DNA of 64,000 nucleotides from assembly GCF_947495285.1 (NCBI RefSeq), contig NZ_CANLXZ010000017.1, positions 1 through 64,000 of the forward strand. The letters are read 5' to 3'. Source of the DNA: an uncultured Nonlabens sp. GTDB lineage: Bacteria; Bacteroidota; Bacteroidia; Flavobacteriales; Flavobacteriaceae. Shown here piece by piece: positions 8,706-16,357 of the stretch; position 1 is the stretch's first letter, and each line of letters begins with the position of its first letter. The notes beneath the pieces were generated by a model that worked only from the letters and a program-made list of their open reading frames with translations, was not told the origin of the DNA and ran no database searches. A program made the position numbers and the translations under genes.

Positions 8706-10352
8706 TTATTGAGCAGAATCACTTAGTTGAATAGAGTCATAAGCGCCTATGTCTACTTTAGGTAAAGTAGAATCATATTGTGCGTTTATTGCATCTATGA
8801 TAGTGTTTGCAGTAAATGCATAACCTCTAGCTGTAGGGTGAACACCATCTAATGAAAAAGCACCACCTGATGCATATGTAGAAGTTAAAACACCGCCGTT
8901 ATAAGAAATACCTGATGTAGCTACTCTAGATAACTCTGTGCGCACATCAACATATGCTAGATCATTTGCTATAGCAATAGCTTCTATAGTCGCGTTATAT
9001 GCAGTTTGCGCAGCGGTTATTCTATCTTGTTCATCATCATCTAGTACAAATTCATCACCTAAAGGGAAGGTGATACCATTTGCCGTTAACGCACGAGCTA
9101 ATTCTACTGGTACTTGAGCATCTGTTAAGGTTCCAAGTAGTTGTTGATTATTTTCGCCGAGTAATGTCGCCGCTGTAAATGTTATTAAATCACTTGGTGT
9201 TGCTTGACGTATTTGACCGAATTGAGGTGCCAAAATCTGAGCTAATCCAGTAGCTTGCGCAGTATTTAGGGTTAAGTTAAAAGAATCACCAATACCTTGA
9301 ACTAAAGGAACTAATGCGCCAACAAAACTTGGATTTTGTGATAAATCAACTAAGTCATTGTCTCTAACAACAAGTCCACTAGCAGCGGAAGTAGAAAAAG
9401 AAATTTGACGGTCTGGTTGACCGAAAGCTGCAAATATTTGATTTAGTCCACCGTAAACTTGATTAAGTAATGGTATTTGTGGTCCAAAATTTGGATCAAC
9501 TGGGCTTAGAGCTTGTGAAGGTACCGTTGTAAAGAAAGGAATAGAAGTAACATCTGGAATGTTAACTAGAGCTCCTTTTGCACCGTTTGCAGTAAGTCCA
9601 TCAACTAACTGTTGGTACACTCGAGCAAATACATTATTGTTAGTTATACTGTTGTCTCCTTGTGCAGCTGGGTCTATGTTGTTTAATTCGTTGTTATCAA
9701 CACCTAACCCACCGCTAGTAGCATATCCTAATATATCATTATTACCTATCCATAGAGTAAAGAACGTTCCGTTTGCAGCAATCGCATCATCTATTACTGT
9801 AGAAGATTCTGAGCTAGAAAAACGAGCATAGTATGGGTTTGCAGTACCTGTAGCAACACCAGCTAAAGCACCGTAACCTGGAGCTGCTAGGTGAAATACT
9901 CTTGCGCCTGGAACACCAAAGTTGTTTAATGGTCCGGTAACTTTGTTAGTAATATCTGTCGTTGGAGTTGCGTCTAGAACAACTGGTCCAGCAGGAGTTC
10001 CATTACCGTCAGACGCTAGCACAAGGCGGTTAGGTCGTATTTGCACACCACCAGCAAGTAGACCACCGGTATTATCATTAACTAATGGTTGATTAAATTC
10101 ACCACCTCCAGCAAATTGCATTTGTCCTGCAATGATATTAGGATAAGAATTTAATTGTCCACTTAGGTATAGTGCGTTATCAGCAAATCCTGCTGTTAAA
10201 GAGTTTCCTAATGTTACAAATTTAGAGAAATCTGCTTCTCCAGATGTATAGACTCCACCATCTTCGATAGCGTTGTCAAATTCGTCATCACAACCTATTA
10301 TTGCAGTACCTGCAAGAAAAAGAGCAATGAATTTTATATTTAAGTTTTTCAT
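8706..10352 (-). CDS. SGNH/GDSL-type hydrolase, surface lipoprotein
   Basis: Predicted lipid-anchored esterase or lipase of 548 residues. The lipobox gives C21, and the next residues, DDEFDN, form the acidic run recognised as a surface-export signal in Bacteroidota lipoproteins, so the protein probably sits on the cell exterior. SGNH blocks are visible: block I GNSLTAG with S51 as nucleophile, block III IGNNDILG, and block V DGVHPTARGY supplying Asp and His. The long insertion between the blocks is typical of flavobacterial members. It follows a FadL-type porin gene by 13 bp. This suggests hydrolysis of an external ester or lipid and import of the freed acyl chain, which is inference from context. 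Confidence 0.88.
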   Translation of the reverse strand: MKNLNIKFIALFLAGTAIIGCDDEFDNAIEDGGVYTSGEADFSKFVTLGNSLTAGFADNALYLSGQLNSYPNIIAGQMQFAGGGEFNQPLVNDNTGGLLAGGVQIRPNRLVLASDGNGTPAGPVVLDATPTTDITNKVTGPLNNFGVPGARVFHLAAPGYGALAGVATGTANPYYARFSSSESSTVIDDAIAANGTFFTLWIGNNDILGYATSGGLGVDNNELNNIDPAAQGDNSITNNNVFARVYQQLVDGLTANGAKGALVNIPDVTSIPFFTTVPSQALSPVDPNFGPQIPLLNQVYGGLNQIFAAFGQPDRQISFSTSAASGLVVRDNDLVDLSQNPSFVGALVPLVQGIGDSFNLTLNTAQATGLAQILAPQFGQIRQATPSDLITFTAATLLGENNQQLLGTLTDAQVPVELARALTANGITFPLGDEFVLDDDEQDRITAAQTAYNATIEAIAIANDLAYVDVRTELSRVATSGISYNGGVLTSTYASGGAFSLDGVHPTARGYAFTANTIIDAINAQYDSTLPKVDIGAYDSIQLSDSAQ

Positions 10353-10365
10353 TATTTTATTTTTT

Positions 10366-11640
10366 TTACATGCTATAAGTTATACCTAGACCACCGATAA
10401 ATGCTGATGATTTATAGGTTCCTGCAAATGGTGCAGGAGTAGTTGCGCCAGTGTCAAAAAAGAAATCATAAGATTCATTTATTTCTTTAAACTGTACAAA
10501 TAGGAATGAAGTGTCGATAGATAACTTTGAATTTACTTTGTAAGAAAGTCCAAAAGTGTAATTATTAGAATCGTTACGTGGTGTCTCTGGTGCAAAGAAT
10601 CCAGATTGTACAGGAGACTCATCAAAGTAATAACCACCTCTAACTGTTAGTTTTTCTGTAAACTCATATTGAGCACCTAATCTCCATGTAGAAGCATCTT
10701 TATAGTTTCTTGGGTTAATAGAAGTAGCACCATTACTAAATTCTAGATCTAGACTGTTGTATTCACTCCATAGAGTTCTATTGTAATCAAAAGCAAGAAG
10801 TAGTTTATCCCATTTATAGGACATTCCTACAGTAAGCTCTGCAGGTAAAGGAAGTGTAGCGTTAAAACCAGCTGTTGCACTTCCATTTTCATCAACATCT
10901 ATACCTGTAAGGCTTGAGTTAGGAAAGTTGGAGAAGGTAGCAGTACCTTCTGTACTTTCTATATCAATTAAAGAACGGTAGTTAAAACCTAAACTAAATC
11001 TGTCGTCTGGAGTAAACATAAGTCCAGCAGACCATCCCCAGGCTGTAATACCAGAATCTTCTATTTCTATGTTAGAACGTACACCTTCTTCATCGGTAAG
11101 TGTTCTACTAGCATTTCTATTAAATGTTACCGCTCCTATAGCTAGGATAGGTCCACCACCTATACTTACACTATCAAATAATTGATAAGATAAAGTAGGC
11201 TGAATAAAGATAGCGCTTAAGTCTATTTCATTAACTAGGTGAGATCCTGCCCAGTCAGTAGGCCATGTTACATTACTTCCGTAAGGTGTGTAAATACCTA
11301 AACCTACAGCAAAATCTTCAGACACTTTGTAGGTAGCATAAAGATAAATAGGTGTGCTTACTTCGCTTTCTGTTTCAAAAGAGGTTCCGAATTCTTCATT
11401 TTGGTACTTTACATCAGAGAACACACCGAAACCACCAGCGCTTATATTTAATTTGTTTTCTAGGTGTACTATTCCAGCTGGATTAAAGAATAAGATGTCT
11501 GCATTATTAACGACAGCGACACCAGTATGTCCCATTGCTAATTGCGTGTTACTTTGTGTGCTGACACGATATCCACCTGCGTAAGCAAACGTAGAGATCA
11601 AACAAAGTACAACAAAAACTTTCAGTTTGTTCATAATCAA
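10366..11640 (-). CDS. OmpP1/FadL-family outer-membrane transporter
   Basis: Outer-membrane beta-barrel of 424 residues for hydrophobic substrates such as long-chain fatty acids. A signal peptide ends near AYA (about 22). The mature N-terminus has the FadL hatch-like motif region (GHTGVAVVNNADILFFNPAG), and the remainder alternates aromatic amphipathic strands to a C-terminal YSM. Its 3' end is 13 bp from the SGNH lipoprotein gene, and a single terminator follows that gene, so the two probably form one operon. The start may be the ATG two codons further in (MNKLKVF). Confidence 0.9.
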   Translation of the reverse strand: MIMNKLKVFVVLCLISTFAYAGGYRVSTQSNTQLAMGHTGVAVVNNADILFFNPAGIVHLENKLNISAGGFGVFSDVKYQNEEFGTSFETESEVSTPIYLYATYKVSEDFAVGLGIYTPYGSNVTWPTDWAGSHLVNEIDLSAIFIQPTLSYQLFDSVSIGGGPILAIGAVTFNRNASRTLTDEEGVRSNIEIEDSGITAWGWSAGLMFTPDDRFSLGFNYRSLIDIESTEGTATFSNFPNSSLTGIDVDENGSATAGFNATLPLPAELTVGMSYKWDKLLLAFDYNRTLWSEYNSLDLEFSNGATSINPRNYKDASTWRLGAQYEFTEKLTVRGGYYFDESPVQSGFFAPETPRNDSNNYTFGLSYKVNSKLSIDTSFLFVQFKEINESYDFFFDTGATTPAPFAGTYKSSAFIGGLGITYSM

Positions 11641-11737
11641 TGATTTGAGGTATAAATTAAATTTGTAAGTGTCAAATTTAATATTAAAATGATATTACAC
11701 AAGGGTTTTCTTTATTATGATGCAAGCATAACAACGT

Positions 11738-12499
11738 TTATTTTATGAATTCCGTAACATATGTTAAAAAATCTTGCGGTTTCTCAGCATGAAGCCAGTG
11801 TCCTGCATTTTCTATTGTTTTTAGTTCCGCTTTCGCGAAAGCGTGCCTTATAATAACTATGTCACTTTCTAATATGTATCCAGACTTGCTACCTCTTATA
11901 AAAAGAGTGGGTCTTTCTATAGGTGTTTTTATGGGTTCATGAATGCCTATCTTTTCTTGAGACTCTCCTAAAACGTCTAGGTTAAACCGCCATCCATAAC
12001 GACCCTTTTCAACGCGGTAGAGACTTTTTAATAAAAACTGACGTGTTCCTAAATCGGGAATTACTTTTGTTAACATCTCGTCTGCATCCTTGCGAGTACT
12101 TATCTTATCAAAATCGATACTTTTTAGGCCGTTTATAATATCGCTGTGGTGCGGTGGATATAATTTAGGCGCTATATCTGCTATTATTAATTTGTCCAGA
12201 TAGTTTTCATTTTCTGCTGCAAATCTCATGGCTACTTTACCGCCCATACTATGTCCTAAAAGTATGATGTTTTTAAGTTTATGCTTATCACAGTATTCTT
12301 TTATATCTTGAGCCATTAAGGAATAGCTAAACTGGTCACTGTGTAAACTGCGTCCATGATTACGCTGGTCAATAAGGTGTACTTGAAAACCGTTTTCACT
12401 CCATTTGCGACCTAGAGTTTTCCAGTTATCTGCCATGCCTAAAAAGCCGTGGAGAATTAAAAAAGGCTGTCCTTCACCTAAAATTATAGAATGTAACAT
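11738..12499 (-). CDS. Alpha/beta-hydrolase (YbfF-like esterase)
   Basis: Cytoplasmic alpha/beta-hydrolase of 253 residues. It shows an oxyanion-side HGFLG motif (17-21), the nucleophile elbow GHSMGG with S84, and a C-terminal catalytic His in NAGHWLHAEKP. The sequence resembles the YbfF/acyl-thioesterase group; the substrate is not determined. It overlaps pdxJ by 1 bp and is probably translationally coupled to it. A copy of the genome palindrome is embedded in frame near residue 222-227 and encodes AFAKA just before the catalytic-His region, where homologues vary. Confidence 0.9.
   Translation of the reverse strand: MLHSIILGEGQPFLILHGFLGMADNWKTLGRKWSENGFQVHLIDQRNHGRSLHSDQFSYSLMAQDIKEYCDKHKLKNIILLGHSMGGKVAMRFAAENENYLDKLIIADIAPKLYPPHHSDIINGLKSIDFDKISTRKDADEMLTKVIPDLGTRQFLLKSLYRVEKGRYGWRFNLDVLGESQEKIGIHEPIKTPIERPTLFIRGSKSGYILESDIVIIRHAFAKAELKTIENAGHWLHAEKPQDFLTYVTEFIK
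11828..11843. repeat. Iterated 16-bp palindrome, copy 3 (inside the hydrolase gene)
   Basis: Exact core within coding sequence, read on the minus strand as Ala-Phe-Ala-Lys-Ala. Confidence 0.95.
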
Positions 12500-13212
12500 T
12501 ATACCAGTTTTGATTTATACATGTTAACTACATTTTCTAGTCCTAGATAAAGACTCTCTGAAATTAAAGCGTGGCCTATGGATACTTCTAATAATTCTGG
12601 TACATGCTCATTAAAAAATTGAATATTTTCTAATGATAGATCATGACCGGCATTGATACCTATACCTAGTTCTGTTGCTTTTTTTGCTGCTGTTATGTAA
12701 GGAGCAATTGCATGGTTTCTGTCTGTATCATAATGACTCGCAAAATCTTCTGTGTATAACTCAATACGATCTACACCTGTTAGCGCAGCGCCTTCTATCA
12801 TTTCTATACTTGGGTCTACAAATATGCTGGTGCGTATTCCTTGATCTTTAAAGTGTTTCACGATTTTAGTTAAGAAGTCTTTATGTTTAACGGTATCCCA
12901 TCCAGCATTAGATGTTAAAGCATCTGGTCCATCTGGTACGAGAGTGACTTGCGCAGGTTGTACTTCGTCCACTAGTTTAATAAAACTTTCTATAGGGTTT
13001 CCTTCTATATTAAGTTCTGTTTGCACTACTTTTTTAAGATCTCTAGCGTCTTGGTATTTTATATGACGCTCATCTGGTCTAGGGTGGATAGTGATTCCTT
13101 GCGCACCAAAAGCTTCTAGATCTATTGCTACCTTTAATAAATTAGGAACATCACCACCTCTAGAATTACGTAAAGTTGCTATCTTGTTGACATTTACACT
13201 TAAAATTGCCAT
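12499..13212 (-). CDS. pdxJ: Pyridoxine 5'-phosphate synthase
   Basis: Last committed step of the DXP-dependent vitamin B6 pathway: condensation of 3-amino-2-oxopropyl phosphate with deoxyxylulose 5-phosphate. The 237-residue TIM barrel is of normal length. The start SVNVNKIATLRNSRGG, the substrate loop ITIHPRPDERHI and the NAGHDL phosphate-binding segment are characteristic. It is divergent from the CBS-domain gene, with an 85-bp promoter region between them, and is followed by the overlapping alpha/beta-hydrolase. Confidence 0.96.
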   Translation of the reverse strand: MAILSVNVNKIATLRNSRGGDVPNLLKVAIDLEAFGAQGITIHPRPDERHIKYQDARDLKKVVQTELNIEGNPIESFIKLVDEVQPAQVTLVPDGPDALTSNAGWDTVKHKDFLTKIVKHFKDQGIRTSIFVDPSIEMIEGAALTGVDRIELYTEDFASHYDTDRNHAIAPYITAAKKATELGIGINAGHDLSLENIQFFNEHVPELLEVSIGHALISESLYLGLENVVNMYKSKLV

Positions 13213-13297
13213 GTTTTATTTTTATTTCAAAAATACAAAGGATTGTGTCAGAGGTATAAGTGTAGAATTGATTAATTTGCGTTAAATTTTGTACTTT

Positions 13298-13954
13298 ATG
13301 GATATTAAGCAATACATAATTAATGATGTAATGCCTTTGGAAATCTCTTCAGATATGAAAAAGGCTCAAGAAATATTCTCGCAGCTTACTTATTCTCATT
13401 TACCTATAATGGAAAATGATATTTACATAGGGTGTCTGTCAGAAAATGATGCGCATTGCTTTGAGTCAGATCAAATATTGCAGGCCGTTAAGTATTCTAT
13501 GACTGCTTTTCATGTAAAAGAAGAGACGCACTGGCTAGATGTTTTAGAAGCATTTGCACAACATCAATCTAATATGATGCCTGTCTTAGATAGTAAGAAT
13601 GAATATTTAGGATACTATGAACTTAAAGATATTATGGAGCTGTTTAATGACGCGCCTTTTATGTACGAGTCTGGTGCGGTGGTCGTCGTACAAAAAGGTT
13701 CTAATGATTATAGTTTTAGTGAAATAGCGCAAATAGTAGAGTCTAATGATTCTAAAATATTCGGTTGTTTTGTAAGTAATTATAACGACCATATGTCTGA
13801 GATTACTCTTAAATTGAGTCCTCAAAATTTAAATACCGTTTTACAGACTTTTAGAAGGTACAGTTATGAGATAATAAGTGCAGCCGAAGAAGATTCTTAT
13901 CTAGATACTCTCAAGGAGCGCTCAGATTATTTGAATAAATATCTAAACATGTAA
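13298..13954 (+). CDS. CBS-domain protein
   Basis: A 218-residue cytoplasmic protein with two CBS motifs in the first 120 residues (AQEIFSQLTYSHLPIMENDI; NMMPVLDSKNEYLGYYEL). A C-terminal region of about 90 residues (GAVVVVQKGSNDYSFSEIAQ) resembles an ACT-like or small regulatory domain found in flavobacterial orthologues. CBS pairs usually sense adenine nucleotides. The stop touches the nadK start, so a role linked to NAD(P) or nucleotide status is plausible but inferred. The ATG at 13298 is preferred to an in-frame TTG three codons upstream. Confidence 0.85.
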   Translation: MDIKQYIINDVMPLEISSDMKKAQEIFSQLTYSHLPIMENDIYIGCLSENDAHCFESDQILQAVKYSMTAFHVKEETHWLDVLEAFAQHQSNMMPVLDSKNEYLGYYELKDIMELFNDAPFMYESGAVVVVQKGSNDYSFSEIAQIVESNDSKIFGCFVSNYNDHMSEITLKLSPQNLNTVLQTFRRYSYEIISAAEEDSYLDTLKERSDYLNKYLNM

Positions 13955-14830
13955 ATGAAAAAAGTTGCTATATACGGTCAGTACCTCCATGATGACACAG
14001 TAATAACTTGTAAAAAGCTTATCGATCTTTTAAAAATTAAGAATTGTGTCGCGCTGGTGGAGTCTGGATTTCATAATTTACTTAAAGATCAAGGAGTAGC
14101 CTTAGGTTTAGATTCTTTTGATCAATTAGATAAATCCTTTGATCTACTTATAAGTATGGGAGGCGATGGTACTGTTCTTAGAGCAGTTGCTTACATAGGT
14201 AAAGTAGATATTCCAGTAATAGGTGTGAATACAGGTAGATTGGGATTTCTAGCAACCCTTCATAAAGACCAATTAGAAGAAGCGGTAAACGCCTTGTATA
14301 ATGGGGATTACACACTGAGTAAGCGTAGTCTAATTACCTTAGTTTCTACACATGAAGAAAATCATCCAGAGCCACGTAATTTTGCACTTAATGAAGTGAC
14401 CGTTAGTAGAATGAATACAACTAGCATGATTCAAATAGAAACTAAATTAAATAAAGAACTTTTAACAGTTTACTGGGCAGACGGTCTAATAATATCTACA
14501 CCTACAGGTTCTACCGGTTATAGTTTAAGTTGTGGTGGGCCTGTTATATCGCCAGATACAGACGCGTTTGTCATAACACCTATTGCGCCTCATAATTTAA
14601 ATGCCCGCCCACTTGTTATTCCAGATCATACAGAGATCACTATTAAGGTAAGTGGTCGAGAAGAAGAATTTCTTGCATCACTAGATAATCGTATAGCATC
14701 CTATCCTAATGAAACACAATTAACACTTAAAAAAGCAGATTTTACTATAGATCTCATAGAGCTAAAAGGGCAAAGTTTCATTAAGACCATTAGAGATAAG
14801 TTACTCTGGGGTGAAGATAAACGCAATTAA
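13955..14830 (+). CDS. nadK: NAD kinase
   Basis: Phosphorylates NAD to NADP. The 291 residues match the family. The diagnostic GGDGT motif is in LISMGGDGTVLRA (about residue 70), followed by GVNTGRLGFLAT, and the NE and TGSTGYSLS segments of the diacylglycerol-kinase-like fold are present. It starts directly after the CBS gene and is followed after about 100 bp by the DUF6089-like gene. A TAnnTTTG element before that gene suggests a separate transcript. Confidence 0.97.
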   Translation: MKKVAIYGQYLHDDTVITCKKLIDLLKIKNCVALVESGFHNLLKDQGVALGLDSFDQLDKSFDLLISMGGDGTVLRAVAYIGKVDIPVIGVNTGRLGFLATLHKDQLEEAVNALYNGDYTLSKRSLITLVSTHEENHPEPRNFALNEVTVSRMNTTSMIQIETKLNKELLTVYWADGLIISTPTGSTGYSLSCGGPVISPDTDAFVITPIAPHNLNARPLVIPDHTEITIKVSGREEEFLASLDNRIASYPNETQLTLKKADFTIDLIELKGQSFIKTIRDKLLWGEDKRN

Positions 14831-14907
14831 ACAATAAAAAACATCAATACTAGTTCTGTATTACTAGAATCGAGCATGTAAACATCATGCTGGGTAAAGA
14901 GAATTGT

Positions 14908-14915
14908 TATATTTG
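14908..14915 (+). promoter_or_regulatory. Bacteroidota -7 promoter element before the DUF6089-like gene
   Basis: TATATTTG, matching TAnnTTTG, 18 bases before the start codon at 14933. No clear TTG is placed about 20 bp upstream, so this is half of a promoter only. Confidence 0.45.
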
Positions 14916-14932
14916 CACGTTTTAAAAATTTC

Positions 14933-15619
14933 ATGCGGTTAGTTTTTTTATTTATTGTTTTTTTTAGTTTCGCTTTCGCGAAAGCGCAAACCTATGAGTT
15001 AGGTATTTTTGCAGGAACCTCAAATGTGGTAGGTGATGTCGGGAGTACTCAGTACATTCAATTTAACGATATCGCAATAGGTGGTATTTTTAAATGGAAT
15101 CGTAGTCCACGACACAGTTTTAGAGCCACCATAATATCTGCAAATATGGTAGGTGATGATAATGATAGTGATGATGTTTCAAGAGATTTAAGAGGTTTAA
15201 AATATGATTATACTATGCTAGAAGCGAGTGTAGGCTTAGAGTACACCTTCTGGGATTGGGAACTGTATTCAGGTAGACCGCAGTTTACACCTTACTTATA
15301 TACAGGAATTACTGCGTTTCATTATGAGTTGTTTGCACTAAATAACACAAATGAGTTGGAAGAGTACGGTGAAACGACTGATATTGCAATGCCTATAATT
15401 TTTGGAGTTAAGATGTCTCTTACTCCTAAATTGATACTCGCAGCAGAGATAGGTGCTCGATATACTTTTACAGATAATCTAGATGGAAGTAGTCCTGTAA
15501 GAAGTAAAGATTTTGATAATTTGAAATTTGGTAACTTAAATAACAACGACTGGTACGTGTTCAGTGGGGTGACTCTTACTTACACATTCGGTCGTAAACC
15601 TTGTTATTGTAATTTTTAA
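14933..15619 (+). CDS. DUF6089-like envelope protein
   Basis: A 228-residue secreted protein, probably a small outer-membrane beta-barrel. A signal peptide ends at AKAQ (about 19). It is followed by strand-like segments rich in Gly, Tyr and Phe (EASVGLEYTFWDWELYSG, LTPKLILAAEIGARYTF) and a C-terminal GRKPCYCNF with two cysteines. The position between nadK and uppS-bamA is conserved in Flavobacteriaceae, suggesting an envelope-assembly role, though none is proven. The signal peptide itself contains an exact copy of the genome palindrome, encoding AFAKA. Confidence 0.82.
   Translation: MRLVFLFIVFFSFAFAKAQTYELGIFAGTSNVVGDVGSTQYIQFNDIAIGGIFKWNRSPRHSFRATIISANMVGDDNDSDDVSRDLRGLKYDYTMLEASVGLEYTFWDWELYSGRPQFTPYLYTGITAFHYELFALNNTNELEEYGETTDIAMPIIFGVKMSLTPKLILAAEIGARYTFTDNLDGSSPVRSKDFDNLKFGNLNNNDWYVFSGVTLTYTFGRKPCYCNF
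14971..14986. repeat. Iterated 16-bp palindrome, copy 4 (inside a signal peptide)
   Basis: Exact core in frame within the signal-peptide coding region of the DUF6089-like gene; encodes Ala-Phe-Ala-Lys-Ala. Confidence 0.95.
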
Positions 15620-15621
15620 GT

Positions 15622-16356
15622 ATGGCACAACAATTACTCGATCCTACTAGAATCCCTAAGCATATCGCTATTATAATGGATGGTAATGGTAGGTGGGCAA
15701 AGAAACAAGGTTTAATGCGCGTGCGTGGCCATGAAAAAGGTGCAAAGGCAGTTAGACAGTCTGTAGAAACATGTGCAGAATTAGGTGTGGAGCACTTAAC
15801 TTTGTACGCTTTTAGTACAGAGAACTGGAAAAGACCAAAGTTAGAAGTAGATACCTTAATGAGGTTATTAGTTTCTAGCCTTAAAAAAGAGCTTCCTACC
15901 TTACAGAAGAATGATATTTCTCTTAAGGCTGTAGGTGTTTTAAGTCTTTTACCTAAGTCTGCTCAAAAAGAGCTAGCTGAAGTTATTGATGCGACCAAAG
16001 AGAATAAAAGAATGGATTTAACTCTAGCCTTAAGCTATGGGTCTAGAGAAGAGTTGATATCAGTTATAAAAAATGTGGCCGGTCAGGTAAAGGAAGGTTC
16101 CTTAGAGATCGATCAAATAGATACAGACGTCATTAATAAACATCTATATACGAGTTATATGCCCGATGTAGATTTGTTAATACGCACTAGTGGAGAACAA
16201 CGTATTAGTAATTTTCTTTTATGGCAAATTGCTTATGCAGAATTATATTTTACAGAAGTGCTTTGGCCAGATTTTAGAAAAGAAAATCTGATAGAGGCAA
16301 TACATAATTATCAAGATAGAGAAAGAAGGTTTGGTAAAACAAGTGAACAATTATAG
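15622..16356 (+). CDS. uppS: Isoprenyl transferase (undecaprenyl diphosphate synthase)
   Basis: cis-Prenyltransferase that extends farnesyl diphosphate with IPP to make the C55 carrier lipid for peptidoglycan and polysaccharide synthesis. The 244 residues match the family. The catalytic IIMDGNGRWAK motif is near the N-terminus (the Asp binds Mg/diphosphate), and the C-terminal RTSGEQRISNFLLW and EVLWPDF blocks are intact. It starts 2 bp after the preceding gene, and its stop lies 1 bp before the bamA ATG, so it belongs to an envelope operon. Confidence 0.96.
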   Translation: MAQQLLDPTRIPKHIAIIMDGNGRWAKKQGLMRVRGHEKGAKAVRQSVETCAELGVEHLTLYAFSTENWKRPKLEVDTLMRLLVSSLKKELPTLQKNDISLKAVGVLSLLPKSAQKELAEVIDATKENKRMDLTLALSYGSREELISVIKNVAGQVKEGSLEIDQIDTDVINKHLYTSYMPDVDLLIRTSGEQRISNFLLWQIAYAELYFTEVLWPDFRKENLIEAIHNYQDRERRFGKTSEQL

Positions 16357-16357
16357 A

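Noticed and set aside
14850-14891. Inverted repeats CTAGT/ACTAG and AGCATG/CATGCT as a terminator of nadK
   Set aside because: Short arms and no T run; not convincing as a terminator.
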